Shown here: positions 35,616 to 47,529 of the stretch, piece by piece | How the letters are laid out: every line of letters starts with the position of its first letter | How positions within the stretch are numbered: position 1 is the first letter of the stretch | Position numbers and translations under genes: made by a program | Source: Hamiltosporidium tvaerminnensis | Taxonomy: Eukaryota > Microsporidia > Dubosqiidae | DNA: 64,000 nucleotides | Direction of reading: 5' to 3' | Assembly (NCBI GenBank): GCA_022605425.2 | Contig: CM061248.1 | Location: 992,001 to 1,056,000, forward strand | Notes under the pieces: generated by a model | The model's input: the letters and a program-made list of their open reading frames with translations, nothing else | What the model was told of the DNA's origin: nothing | Databases searched by the model: none

Positions 35616-36232
35616 TGTAATGTTTAGTAATTCTATTACTAATAATAGTAATAATACTATTTCTACCCCTAAACAATACTAACAATAATACAACAAATAA
35701 TAGCAATACTACCCTATCTACCAATAATCTTACTTACAATAATATTCTACATCCCCCCGAAAAGAAGGTAAAGAGACTTAGTCTGTATTCTCTAATACTT
35801 TTCTTACTAACACCCCTTTAGTGTAAATGCTTTAGATAATATCGAAGCTAGACTGTATGCAGATAAAAGATGTATTACTAATAAAATACCTTTATTTGAA
35901 AGTGGTACTTTAGGTACTAAAGGTAATGTACAAGTAGTAATACCTTATAAGACAGAGAGTTATAGTAGTAGTAGAGATCCACCTGATAAGATTATACCGT
36001 TATGTACTATACGTAATTTTCCTTATTGTATTGAACATACTATAGAGTGGGCATTGGCATTGAGTGAGTTTAAGAGTAATTTTGAAGAGAAGATTATTGG
36101 TATAAGTGAGTATAAAGGGTGATAATTATATGGATAGTAAATTAGAGGGTGATAATGACAGTAGTAGTAATTATAGGGGTTGTTGATTATGTGATAGTAA
36201 TTATAAGGATGAAAGTTATAAGGATCTGGAAC

Positions 36233-36425
36233 AAGACCCTGTTAATGACAGTACTAGTAAACAAGACCCTGTTAATGACAGTACTAATAAACAACACCCT
36301 GTAAATGACAGTACTAATAAACAAAACCCTATTAATAATAGTACGTATAACCTGACCCTCTTAATAACCGTCCTAATAAACAACACCCTCTTAATAACAG
36401 TAGTAATGAACAACACCCCTTTAAT
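36233..36425 (+). repeat. 30-bp minisatellite within the UBA1 relic
   Basis: Units of 30 bases, about GACCCTGTTAATGACAGTAC plus TAATAAACAA, encode QDPVNDSTNK-like decapeptides. About three clean units are followed by three or four degenerate ones (HPVNDSTNKQ, NPINNSTYN, HPLNNSSNEQ). It sits between the catalytic-cysteine region and the FIYA segment, where ordinary E1 enzymes have no such insert. Confidence 0.8.
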
Positions 36426-36821
36426 CATAGACCAAATACCCTAGCCCCTAACACCCCCTCTAATAACAATACTAATAATATAATTGCTCTTCACCCTGTT
36501 ACTCTTGAAAAGGATAATGATAGTAATGGTCATATAGATTTTATATATGCATTTGCTAATTTAAGAGCACGTAATTATAAAATAAAAGAAGTATCTAAAT
36601 TAACAGTATAAGGTATAGCAGTTCGTATAATACCAGGAATAGCAACTACTACATCTGTTATATCAGGGTTATGTGTTTTAGAAATGATTAGATATGTTTT
36701 ATATGGTAATGGGTATAAGAATTGGTATGTTAATTTATGACTTTCGTTTATAGGGGGTACAGATGTTATTGAGGCAGAGAACATGGAGTGTGGGATGGTT
36801 AGGTATGATAATAGGGAGGAA

Positions 36822-36945
36822 GGTGTTAATGATAGAGATAGATTAGAGGGTGTTGGTGACAGTAATGGATTAGAGGGTGTTAGTAATAGAGATAGATGTG
36901 GGGGTGTTAGTAAGAGTAATAGATTAGAGGGTGTTAATTATAGTA
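36822..36945 (+). repeat. 27-bp minisatellite within the UBA1 relic
   Basis: Four and a half units of 27 bases starting GGTGTTA encode nine-residue repeats of the type GVNDRDRLE / GVSNRDRCG / GVSKSNRLE. It lies in frame just ahead of the C-terminal ubiquitin-fold-domain-like segment. The period differs from that of the upstream minisatellite, although both share GTTAATGA-type cores. Confidence 0.8.
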
Positions 36946-37561
36946 CAAATACCTTACACCCTGTTAATACTAATACCACTTCTTTTACGCTTAGGAATAG
37001 CTTTGTCTTTGGTGACTGTAAATTATCTGAAATATTAAAATATTTTAAAAGGGTGTGGAATGTAGATATAAGTATGGTAACAATAAGAGATACTGTTGTG
37101 TTTTGTACGTTTTATGATAATGAGAGGTTTAAAAATAATTTAGAAAAATTAATACGTGAATTGTGTTGTAAGAAAGAAGGTGATGGGGTTATTTACTGTG
37201 GTATGTAGTGTTTGTTTGACTTTCATGGTGATAACTTTCCTTTGGTTGTTGCTGACTTTAGAGAGATAGAGAAGGGTGGTATTAGGGTTGTATGAGAGTT
37301 ATTAGTGATTTGTGAGACCATATAGGAACTGCAGAAGAAATTTTAATGAATAGATTATGATATATGATATGTGTTAGTAAAAAGCGTTAATTCTTTGGTT
37401 CTATGTTTCTTTTATATCTCAGAGTTTATTATTTCTTTATTTATCTTTTATGTTTTTGTGATTTTTACTTATTTTTAGAACTTTGATATGTGTTTTATTG
37501 TTTTCATGACATTTGGAAATTCTATGTTTAATATAGATGATGGCTTATACGACCGTAAGGA

Positions 37562-37580
37562 GGATAACCACATAAAAAAC
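37562..37580 (+). repeat. Short match to the inner edge of the inverted repeat
   Basis: GGATAACCACATAAAAAAC occurs here as at the edge of the arms (59,752-59,769 and, reversed, near 449-467), preceded in each case by a purine-rich run. Only this terminal ~20 bp is shared; the following sequence differs. It may be a solo terminus or footprint of the element, or coincidence. Confidence 0.45.
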
Positions 37581-38224
37581 TAACTATTTCGTATGAAAAA
37601 AAAGTCTCATAATTTTGCAGATCATCTTTTATTCATACAAATTTTAAGAAATGGTCAAATATATAGCCTGTTAATCATCGTATCAAAAATCAAAACAATA
37701 ATTTCCTTATAACCCATACATACAAGTTACCAAGCAGATGCTTTTATATGCAATTGTTCCTCATAAGCCTTTAAATAAATTATGTTTTTTTTAAAAAAAA
37801 ATGAAAACAGTGATTTCCTACAAAAAGATAAAGTGTCAATATATTAGAAATTCCAAACGAGGAACATATTTAGTACGAATAGTAAATTGTTTATTTATGA
37901 ATAAGAAAAATTTGCTTTTGGTTACAGACTGTTTAATTAATTCGATCAATATTTCGTGAGACACACCTTAAAAAAAGTAACAAAGTTCCAATTCACATAT
38001 AGATTGTCTTGCATACATATTAAAAAGAAGTAGCTAATAAGAAATTTCTATAAATTTTATTAGAAAACTGATTATATTCATAATTATTTTTTTTCTAAAG
38101 ATTAAACCTAAATATTAACAAAAAAAAGAAAAAAAATAGACCAGAAAATTTTAATTGAAATTCCTAAGTCTTGAATTTACATATAATTTTAAACGCACAA
38201 ATTTATTTAAATATTTTCGAAGCC
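37581..38224. other. AT-rich intergenic stretch between UBA1 relic and LRR gene
   Basis: No gene recognised. It forms the 3' side of the intact LRR gene. No clear terminator or polyadenylation element stands out against the AT-rich background. Confidence 0.45.
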
Positions 38225-40546
38225 CTATCTTCTCCTACTTTGTAACAATATCTTCGTATTAAATTTCTCTTTTATAAATTTGATAGTTTTTTCTGGTAGA
38301 TTATCCCTTCGTGCATTATATTTCAGTTCAATGTAATTCTCATTAAAAAATGACATTTTTATCTCGTTGTAAGTATTTCCCTGTATATAACATGATTCAA
38401 ATTGGATATATTCAATCTTCTTTAAATTTGCAATAAATATTAAATCTTTTTCTGATATATTTATTCCATATAAGTTCATTCTTTTTATTTTATACTCCTG
38501 TTTAGCTAAAAACAATTCTGAAAAACTGATATTTTCAAACTTAATACTATTTATATTTAATTCTTCTAGACTCAATAAATTACACAATGCTTCTACATCT
38601 GAATTATTGATATAAAAATCGGAAATACTTAGTTTCTTTATACTGCTTATTTCATAGTTTTGAAATAAAAACTTTAAAGGACTTAGATATAATTTCAAAT
38701 TTTCTCCATCTTTATTCGTGGCTTCAAAATCAAATTTTTCATTTTGTTCTGATTGTATTAAGAAATCAATCATTCTATCAAAACATCGAAGATCTAACTC
38801 TGTAATATAAAAAATTTGATTTTCAAAACGGTTTAACTTTATGGTGTTTGTTGTATCAAAGTATATTTTTTGAAGACCTATCATCATATCTATTAACTGA
38901 AAAAAATCCGAATAACAACTACTGTCTGAGGGCCAGAATTTAAAATATTTTATAGATTCGTTTAAAAAAATTTCATTTTTAATATCAATATATGAATATT
39001 CTATTTCTAATCTTTCTAGCCCTTTTATATTTAAAATATCTTTTAGACAATCAGATTTTATTACTGAAGATGAAATTGAAATAGATTTTATAGTTTGTTC
39101 TAAAATAGTATTTTCGGTAGCAAAAAACGAATTCTTGTTTAATATATTTAAATAAATTGACATATTATTAAAACACCCTTTATACTCATAAAAACATTGG
39201 ACTTCAAAATTATTATTCTCGCATCTAAAATCTTCGAAGATTTTAACTTTATCTCTAAATTTGTCTTCATTAAGTAATTTTAAATGGAAATCTTCATTTT
39301 CTTTTGGTATTTTTTCATTTTTATTGATAGATTCTTTAAGTGAATATTTTTGGATTTCATTCTTCAGACTTTGTATTATTAAATCTGCTATATTAAGATT
39401 CTCTTCTTCGATTCCAGTAACTGTATATATTTCATAATTCTCATTTATATAAAATATAAATTCCTCTATATTACTTAAATGCTCTATAAATATGAAAACT
39501 GTATCAAAATTAGATTCAATAAAAACAATCTTTTTTAAATTTTTAAAATTTAAATTTGCATTTAGAGAACAAATGACATCATCAGATATGTAACACCAAA
39601 AGAATACAATCTCATCAATCTTCTTTTTTAAATTATCTAAAATAAAACAAAAACTCTTCCTATTCACTCGTTTTAATGACTTTATATGCAAATATTTTAT
39701 ATCTAATGTATTTAGAAACATTAAAAATATACATTGACTTTTATGATTCACAACCACTTTTTTGTCAAAAAATGTATTAAATTCGTCATCAATTACTAAA
39801 GTATGTTTTTTATCTTCTGTAAATATCCCTTTATATTGATCAGAAATATCATATTCATGTTCTTTTATAAAAAACGAAAATTTTAAATCTTTTCCGTTAT
39901 TCAGTAGTTTTAAATATTCTTGTGATATTTTTTTAAATAAAGCATGTGAGAAATAGTATTGCTTTGAAAAATGAAACGATACTTTTTCAATGTTAAAATT
40001 ATTCATTTCACCAGACTCAACCAAAGAATACAGAATCGATTTTATCACATTTCGCAATTTATTATCATCTTTAACTCTAAAATATTCTAAAAAATACAAT
40101 ATTGTATAAAACTTCTTAATTGTCATTTTATGTACCGGAAGATAATATGATAAAAAATTCCAAAAAATTAAAATATCAGATTTCTTTATATGATGACAGA
40201 GAAATATTTCTATATTATTGTTTATTTTGTCAAAATTTTCAAATATATCAAACTTAAGACCAATTCTCTCAATAAATTCTATATAATACTGTTTATATTG
40301 CCTATTTGAATCTCTGACAAGCATTCTTTCCAAACATTTTTTTTCGTCATTTTCATTAGTCTCATCTCTTTTGATTTGACATAGACATTCGAGTTTGAGT
40401 TCATTATTAATTGAAGCTAAGTCCGACCCTTCATTTTCATCTACAACATTAAATCTAATATTTCTTTCACTCGAATAATAGATAAACACAAAAATAAGTG
40501 GTTTGTATAATAACGTTATGAGATAGAAGCACAGATTAAATTTCAT
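38225..40546 (-). CDS. Leucine-rich-repeat protein with N-terminal hydrophobic leader, 773 aa
   Basis: This is the longest intact reading frame in the window. Residues 1-26 are hydrophobic (FYLITLLYKPLIFVFIYYSS), consistent with a signal peptide or anchor, so a secreted or membrane product is likely. Residues about 30-250 form an alpha-rich region also seen in the decayed paralogues (DKINNNIEIFLCHHIK; KFYTILYFLEYF). From about residue 280 irregular leucine-rich repeats follow: LNFKNLKKIVFIE, NIKGLERLEIEYSYI, ITELDLRCFDRM, SIKKLSISDFYI, SLEELNINSIKF, KIEYIQFESCYI. The basic C-terminus ends QSRRR. LRRs usually bind proteins; the partner is unknown. The 5' half is part of the 12-kb duplication; the 3' part is unique here. 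It is the only complete member of its family in this window. Confidence 0.8.
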   Translation of the reverse strand: MKFNLCFYLITLLYKPLIFVFIYYSSERNIRFNVVDENEGSDLASINNELKLECLCQIKRDETNENDEKKCLERMLVRDSNRQYKQYYIEFIERIGLKFDIFENFDKINNNIEIFLCHHIKKSDILIFWNFLSYYLPVHKMTIKKFYTILYFLEYFRVKDDNKLRNVIKSILYSLVESGEMNNFNIEKVSFHFSKQYYFSHALFKKISQEYLKLLNNGKDLKFSFFIKEHEYDISDQYKGIFTEDKKHTLVIDDEFNTFFDKKVVVNHKSQCIFLMFLNTLDIKYLHIKSLKRVNRKSFCFILDNLKKKIDEIVFFWCYISDDVICSLNANLNFKNLKKIVFIESNFDTVFIFIEHLSNIEEFIFYINENYEIYTVTGIEEENLNIADLIIQSLKNEIQKYSLKESINKNEKIPKENEDFHLKLLNEDKFRDKVKIFEDFRCENNNFEVQCFYEYKGCFNNMSIYLNILNKNSFFATENTILEQTIKSISISSSVIKSDCLKDILNIKGLERLEIEYSYIDIKNEIFLNESIKYFKFWPSDSSCYSDFFQLIDMMIGLQKIYFDTTNTIKLNRFENQIFYITELDLRCFDRMIDFLIQSEQNEKFDFEATNKDGENLKLYLSPLKFLFQNYEISSIKKLSISDFYINNSDVEALCNLLSLEELNINSIKFENISFSELFLAKQEYKIKRMNLYGINISEKDLIFIANLKKIEYIQFESCYIQGNTYNEIKMSFFNENYIELKYNARRDNLPEKTIKFIKEKFNTKILLQSRRR

Positions 40547-42164
40547 AAATTTTAGAAAAAAAATACGTATTTATAGTTTTAAAATCAATTTACTATTTTA
40601 GTTTTTAGTAAAAAAAATTTTGATTTTTTCAAAAAACGTCAAAAATGATGTGTCCTACCAATCTCAATTAATCAAAATTTTATAAAATGTTTTAGAAGTT
40701 TTTAAATTAAAAGGAGTAAGTATGAACAATTGTTGGTATTTCTAAACGTCAAATTTTATTGAATAAAAATACTATTTTTAGAATTTAAATGAACGAATAT
40801 TTTTTTCGACGTTGATCCTTTTTTGTAGTTTAAAGAATCAATAATTGACTGTTACTTAGATTTCAGTTAAGTTTTATATTACTAATTAAACAAAAATTAG
40901 ATTCTTTTATTTTTTGCAGAATTTCACTTAATAAAAAATACTCAATTTGATTATTTTTAAAATCAGAATGATATTTCTTAAAATGACAGTTTTCTTTTGT
41001 TTTGATTTTGTATCCAATGGCAAATAATCGTATAAAAAATGTAAAGAAAGTTGATAAAATGTAATGGTATAGATTGTATGTTCTCGAAACGTAAATTTAA
41101 CAAATGAATAAATCAAGTCTTTGCGAAATATACCAAATATATTTTTAAACAAAATTTTAATATTTTTTTTAATGACCTAGTTTTACTAAGAATTTTCTAT
41201 TTTGATTATATATTAAAAGTATTTTTTCATGTTTACTCACACTTATAAATTTTAAATTTAGATTTGTTTAATTACATTTCTTGAGCTAATTTCAATTCAG
41301 TAATTATAAACGTTATTAGGACATTTTTTCGAGAAGTAAAATTTGAGACTTTAAACAGAATTTTAAATGCTTTTGTTAGCGTTTCGAAGATCATAGTTAT
41401 GCGAGAACTAAAATAAGATTATAAAATTACACAAAAACTCAAACAAGACGGGATAAGAATGTCAACGAAGAAACATTAAAAATATTCGCTATTAAACTTA
41501 TTAGATATAATATAACTTTGTAAAATTAAGAAGTATTAATAGACTTGTTCGTATATTCAGAATACTATCTTTTCTTAAAAAACACTTTTCATAAATTCAA
41601 GTCTCGGTACGTATAGACAGCTAAAATGTTCTAGATATTTGTATTACAGTGATTTTTTTAAAAAACAATTGTTTATTTTGTGGCAAAAATTAGATGGATA
41701 ATAACCAAAGAGCAAAAATCGCCCGAAATAAAACCAATTAAAGATTATTTTTAAAGAAAGCATAAAGAAGAGTTAGGAATTTTAAAATATTATGATGACT
41801 TACTTTTATATTGGCAGGTATAATTTACCACAAAAGATGCTTATGTTTTGAAAAAATTTTAAAGACGACTAGAAAGAACGAAGAACATACCTTTTCTTTA
41901 TAATTAGTTTTTTAACAACTGCTAGATAGTTCAATTTTCTTAAAAAAACTAACATAATTTTCTACAGGTAGCATATTCTATATTTTTTTTAATATTGACA
42001 CAGTTTTGAGGTTTACTCACGACTGTACTTTAACAAAATATCATTATTCCATAAGTAACATAAATTATAAACCTTTTAATCCAAAAATCAGTAAAATTCA
42101 ATAAACAAACAGGGAAAGTGCCTAAAGTTGTTAATTTTTGTTGCTTTAGTGTTTCCAAGACCAA
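40547..42164. other. Spacer upstream of the intact LRR gene
   Basis: Counterpart of 24,234-25,854. It must contain the promoter of the LRR gene if the gene is active. The region just upstream of the ATG is A/T homopolymer-rich and identical in both blocks; no specific element can be named. Confidence 0.45.
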
Positions 42165-42655
42165 ATCAAACCTGGGTTCTCCCAGGATTTTAAATCCCTC
42201 TTATCACTCTATGAAACGGAAACTGATAAATTTTCAGCTAAAATATATCTTGGAAGTTTTTAAAGTTTACCAGACGCTGCAAGGTCATATCAAGAGGTAT
42301 ATCCTAGTAAGTGGCTTTACAAATTATCATCAAAATTCACCCCTACACGAGCCTTGGCCGTCCTTCTGTAATACCGCTCATTGGTTTTTTTCTACTTTTT
42401 CAAGTTTAGTATTAGTGTAGTTTTAAAAGGTGAGTTGTTAGCCTTAAGTCCAAACCGGGGGACCGGTCCTTTTTAGTCGCCTCTTACACAAGCAGAGTAT
42501 ACTCTAAGCCAATTCTTTTCCGGCATTGTGGGGGAAACTAGCTTTACAAGCTCTATAAAATATATACTTTTCTGCGTTTCTTTGTCTCCCTTTCTCCTAA
42601 TCTAAAGGAGGAAGGCTAGGGCTCTATGCTTATACAATTTAATTATCATAAAGTT
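42165..42655 (+). repeat. Composite repeat, block 2 copy
   Basis: Same composite structure as 25,855-26,345: diverged family A flanks with an inverted family B segment at about 42,420-42,540 (reverse complement of GCCGGAAAAGAATTGGCTTA and AGAGGCGACTAAAAAGGACC). Small indels distinguish the two copies. Confidence 0.65.
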
Positions 42656-45248
42656 CAATCGTTTGCTTCATTTTACTTATAAAAAAAAATACAAACTATG
42701 CTCTTAGAAAAAAGTTTTAGCATTTTGTAGACTTTCTCCTCTTTATAGTTTTTTTATAAACTACCGAATATTAAGTGTAATTATCATTCTAAAAAAAATC
42801 TTTAGATATCATTTTTGCATGTTTCAAATACAAATTAAATCAGATTGTTTTTAAAAGTGTTATTCTCGACACAATCTTAAAAATAATATAAATATTTTTC
42901 TAAAATAGTAAGAAGAAGATAAATATTTGTGTTCAGCTTACACGAAATTACTATAAAAAGACCAGAATTAAGGGTTTTTTGCTGTTTTCTTATAAAAAAA
43001 GGAATATCTATGCGAATTATTTTTTTATTTATTCTATTTCTTTAAACACTTGCTCTATTGTTCTTAAGCTAGGTGGTTTTTATTTTATTCTTATATTTGA
43101 TTAAAAATGAATGGTAACCCATAGCATCAGAATGACGTTTTTTTTTGCCTGATTTAACAAGAAAACGACACTAAAGACTGGTTTTCTATAAATTCTTATA
43201 TTGACTTGCAAGTACGCAATTCGACTAGTATTTAATCTGATGATAAATAAAATACATTCTCTCCTGCTTGGCTTAATATTTCTAGTTTTCAGATCTAAAG
43301 TCTGGGGTTTTGATTAATATGCTAGGCTGTTCGTGCTTATCAAAAAAATAACATAGCATTATGGGTTAGTTATTTTTTAAACAGATTTTTATCATTACCT
43401 GCAATAGAAATTATTGTACAATATTAAATTACCAAAAAAAAGTTTTTTGGCTTTGGTCTTATGAGATATAAAGATCACTTATTTTATAAACTTTACGTTG
43501 TGTTAGTTGCTCTTCAACTGCTAAATAAACGCTCCTTTATTTTTTTAGTTAAAATCTAATAGTGTACCTTACTGTGATCTCGTTTTATTTTTATATTAGA
43601 TTGTTTCTTTCTTTATGAATGGAATACAATCCACGGGGAATTAGAGCTTCGTTAAGGGTAGGCGTTTCAGAGACATGTCTTCTTTTGATTGGCAAGGCTT
43701 CGGCAAAACATAAACTTTCTTTTTAAAAGATTAAGAGCGTATTACCAGCAAACAAACCTGCATTTCAGAAACAAATTTTGATATTCTTTTTAGCTAATGC
43801 GTTGTATTTTCTTATTTCCCTAATTTAACTTAATATTCGTACCGACAAAACAAAATAGATAATGAATATAGAAAGGAAAAACAGAAGTGGTCTTGTTTTT
43901 GCTTTATGTAGTAATACCAATTTTTGTCTGAGGAAACTACATATCTTGCGAATCAATAGTATCAAATGCTTCTTCTTAAACTTATAATTCTCTGAATCTC
44001 GGAATAGTCTGTAAATTTTAGGAATGAAATTTAAAGCTTAAAAACGAGGATGTAAATTCCAATATAATTTATTATATAAATTAAGAGCTGGACAAGATGT
44101 AAGATACATAAAATTTTTATGTAACAATATTTTTTGGGAAACATGGTAAACTAATTAAAGAACTAGAATTATTAAAATCTTATCAAAAAATAAATCATGG
44201 GGATATTGCCTTAAAGGTTTCAATACATTTAAAATGATTTGTTTATCTCCAAACACAGTAGCAAAAAGATTTATGGACACTACATTCTATATAAATCAGA
44301 CCTTTGGATAGTTTTATTTGGCCATGGATGTTTTAAATGATATTCCAAATATTACTGAAAATTTATTTTAGTCGAAAATTTTATTGACAAATAGAAGGTT
44401 TGTAAAGAACCATTAGATGTTTTTAGTAGTCAAAGCACGGCCAATATAAAAGATATTTTTGATTAAGTCGAAAAATCATAGGAGGTGATATTCAAATTAT
44501 ATTACAACTAAATAAGGAAAGATATAATGCGAGGAAATATGTTTCTGTTACTCTTATATTTTCAATTAGAGATTAAGGTAATTAAAAAGCATTTATAATA
44601 CATTTATTTTTTCTAAAAAATCGTTATATGGAGTATACTTGAAATTGTCACGGCTTATATACCCGTCATTTAACCTTCAACTATATAGAATTGCACGTAC
44701 TCATAACTCGTCAATTACGTGAGTAAATTTAGGAAATTTCCGAAGATGATTTACAACAGATTAGTTTGGTTCGCTAACTTGCCGTACAAAACTTTATATA
44801 CAGTTTTAAAGTTATTGCAATCATTCAAATTTTTTCTTAAATGAATCAGCTTCTTTCTGATTCACAAAGTAATAAATGAGTATAAAGTTGTTTTTTTGTA
44901 CGGATTTAACTGAATTATTGAAGCATTATAATTTTAAATCTTAAAGAAATAAAAAAAGACAGAACCCGAATTTTGAATCATATTTAAAAATTCTATCAAA
45001 ATAGTCTTCTTTATGCGAAGGCTCGAACAAATGTCTTATTCATTTGAATAGGTGCGGAATATTTATTCAAAAAAAATGAAGCTGTTTATAAGACCTGTAA
45101 TAAAAACTTTAGATACTTTGAAAGTATATTTTGATGTCGTTTTTATGGTTTCATTTTGCAAAAAAATCATATTTAAATTCTTTAAATCTCTTTTCGGCTG
45201 ATCTTGAAAGGCTAGTACCGGTGTTTAATTGTAACTAATAGATATGCA
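42656..45248. other. AT-rich spacer in block 2, no confident gene
   Basis: Counterpart of 26,346-28,928 with visibly more differences than neighbouring tracts, mainly substitutions and short indels in the 44,200-45,170 part. No gene recognised. Confidence 0.4.
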
Positions 45249-45437
45249 ATGCACAAATTCTTTTTAAAAAAATATTTGAATTCAAAATTAATTGAATTGT
45301 ATAAGAGTCTTTTAACTTCGTATTTACACCAAGTCCATACATTTTCTCACAGTTTTATTTCCGCTTTTAACAAAATCTATCTATCCGAAGAAACATTCCT
45401 TAAAATAAAATATACAAAAATGTTGAAAGCTAAATAA
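45249..45437 (+). CDS. Small ORF, 62 aa, preserved in both blocks (copy 2)
   Basis: Same ATG frame as 28,929-29,117, with Leu in place of Phe at residue 59. Unknown function, Lys-rich, no membrane segment. See the block 1 copy: the whole surrounding tract is nearly identical, so coding constraint is not proven. Confidence 0.3.
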   Translation: MHKFFLKKYLNSKLIELYKSLLTSYLHQVHTFSHSFISAFNKIYLSEETFLKIKYTKMLKAK

Positions 45438-45689
45438 GAGACAAACACTTGGTCTTTTTATTGATTATTTCTCCAATAAATTTAACTGAATTTATTACAT
45501 GTTGGTAACTTCTTAACTATATCAATTTCTAAAAAAATATGCTATTATTTTTTGTTATTATATTTTTTGACTTGAAATGATGAAAAATATTATTAATTGT
45601 TTAAAAAATGTAGAAAACCATTAAATTCTCTTTTATTACAACTTCTTCATAAAAAAACCAAAATATTTTCTTTCTTTGTATTAATTTTT

Positions 45690-47520
45690 GTATGTATTTC
45701 TTTTTATTGTGTATTGATCTATGGAGCCGAAAGCTTAATAAAAAAACCCAAAGATGACATTAAAGACAGATGCAGAATCCCGTGCGGCATAGTAATATTA
45801 TTATTTGATGATCTCGGTTACCTGAAAAAGATGAACAAACATTGAAGGAAATGACGGAAGAGGTGAATGAACAATATACGATTAGAAATAAACAAAGAGA
45901 AATCGGCTATAAAAAACCCGTGATGTGAAGATACAGCCACTCTTTTTCAATGAAAAGGTGTTTAAAAATACTCAAGAACAAAAGAATATAGCAGAGGAAT
46001 CTTAAGAAGTATGTCGTACGAGGAAGTACAATAAAACATAAAGCCCGAGTAGAAAAACTTTTTTGCAACAAAATTGAATGCTAAAAAATTTTTTTCTGCA
46101 AAATATCAACATCCAATATCGTCAACCCACTGCCAAATAAAAGTACCTTGTCTTGAACAACTTACTTCTTTAAGTTAGATTATGCAGTGCGTGCACGACT
46201 AGTACAGAATATATATATCTACGCCTAGATTTAAATAACGTCTATACCTTCCTAGTAAAGAACTATGAAGAAGTTTATATAGTTTGGACTTTAAAAGCGA
46301 ATATGCTTTTGCCAGACTTGGATTGTCTTAAAAAACATAAAAATACATCGACCAAAAGAGCAGCAATCCTAAAGGTTGACAATAATATTAAAACCCACTT
46401 TTCACTAAAAAAAAAATTTTAAAAATTAAATACGAGTTAGAAGAGGAAGTCACAAAAAAGAAATTGGAAGAAGCTCAACTAGCTAACCTATATAACGAAA
46501 TCAAAAACCGAAAACTACATTCAATGTTATAAAGCTAGTAATAACGAGCTTGTAAGTGTGAATGACTCTTCAAGATGGTTAAAGAAAGGAAGTTAAAGAC
46601 CACCTGATCAAGCAGTGTTCTGTTCTATATAGGATAGAAGTAGAGTGCCTGGGTCCGAAGGTATTTCACACGCAGCAACTAAATCTGTCTAACGGTAGAC
46701 TACTTAGGAACAAGATGTGAGAAAAAGCCTGAGTGACTATACTAGACCACATAATGAAGTTACACAATGCAAATACTTACTCCTACTAAATAAATATTAA
46801 TTCAAGTCTTTAAAACAAAATATGAGTCCCTCGGTGTAAAAAATTTTTTGATAATGAGCATGCAGAGGTAAAAGTGAACACTAGAATAAAAATAGATGTT
46901 GAAAATCGGAATAACAGACCCGACATATTTATTATTGATAAGAGGAAGAATAAGATAACCCTCATTAAAGCAGGAATCCCATACTAAAACCTTTTCAAAT
47001 AGTTGAAAAGGAGAAACTTTAGAAGTACGAACTATTTGCAAATAAGTTCGCCGTCGTTCATAAATGTAGTATAGAGATAATTCCTTTTGTGATGACTTGG
47101 AACGGTATTGGAACAAATACCATAAGATGTTGTTAAAAGACTACGAATACCCATGAATGTAGAGGCAGGTATACAATCTATACTACTCAAAAAGACGGTC
47201 GAAAAAATTTCTTTTGGTCGACGATGAGGACTTGAATACGGGCTAAATGCCGAAGAGAGCTAGGAAAAAGCATCATTTGTGTTATTTAAGGAGCTCCCAT
47301 GCATAAAAAACCAACACATCCTTTAAAGCGAGTAGACAACGAGGAAGATGGTGTTAAAACGGAAATTAGAAAAAGTCTTTTACCCCTTATTTTAGATAGC
47401 ATAATCACAGCAGAGGAACACAATTAATGCAGATGAAAACTCGGATTTAGAAGAAAAGATGGAAGTGGTTGAAATAGGTAAAATAATTATTTAAAAGATA
47501 AAATTAGTTGACCCTGAATT
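45690..47520 (+). mobile_element. Old LINE relic (block 2)
   Basis: Counterpart of 29,370-31,190. It keeps an FDDL box (about 45,800-45,815) that the other copy has changed to FEDL. Endonuclease landmarks are NRPDIFIIDKRKNKITLI-like residues at about 46,910-46,970. It ends at TTGACCCTGAATTTTATT near 47,505-47,525. Many stops and frameshifts; differences from the block 1 copy are numerous. Confidence 0.85.
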
Positions 47521-47529
47521 TTATTGTAT

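Larger units (their letters stand above)
35626..37292 (+). pseudogene. UBA1: Ubiquitin-activating enzyme E1 (UBA1), decayed partial gene
   Basis: Highly characteristic E1 segments appear in order. At 35,823-36,119: [37 protein letters not shown], and [20 protein letters not shown], in which the Cys codon at 36,003-36,005 is the position of the catalytic thioester cysteine. At 36,531-36,740: FIYAFANLRARNYKIKEV, then RIIPGIATTTSVISGLCVLE. The ubiquitin-fold-domain-like C-terminus (NSFVFGDCKLSEILKYFKRV) lies in the 36,783-37,208 frame. The upstream adenylation domain is missing; 35,626-35,820 is Asn/Thr-rich low complexity. Lesions: frame change at 36,120 and back at about 36,353, TGA 36,184-36,186, TAA 36,609-36,611, TGA 36,738-36,740. 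E1 normally activates ubiquitin in the cytosol and nucleus; this copy cannot. A functional copy should exist elsewhere. Confidence 0.85.

Noticed and set aside
35290-35627. Several overlapping forward ORFs rich in Trp and Gly
   Set aside because: They are antisense shadows of the Pro/Ser-rich N-terminal region of the reverse LINE.
36216-36428. Reverse ORF with repeated VLSLTGSCLL-type hydrophobic units
   Set aside because: Antisense translation of the 30-bp minisatellite; the forward strand fits the E1 gene context.
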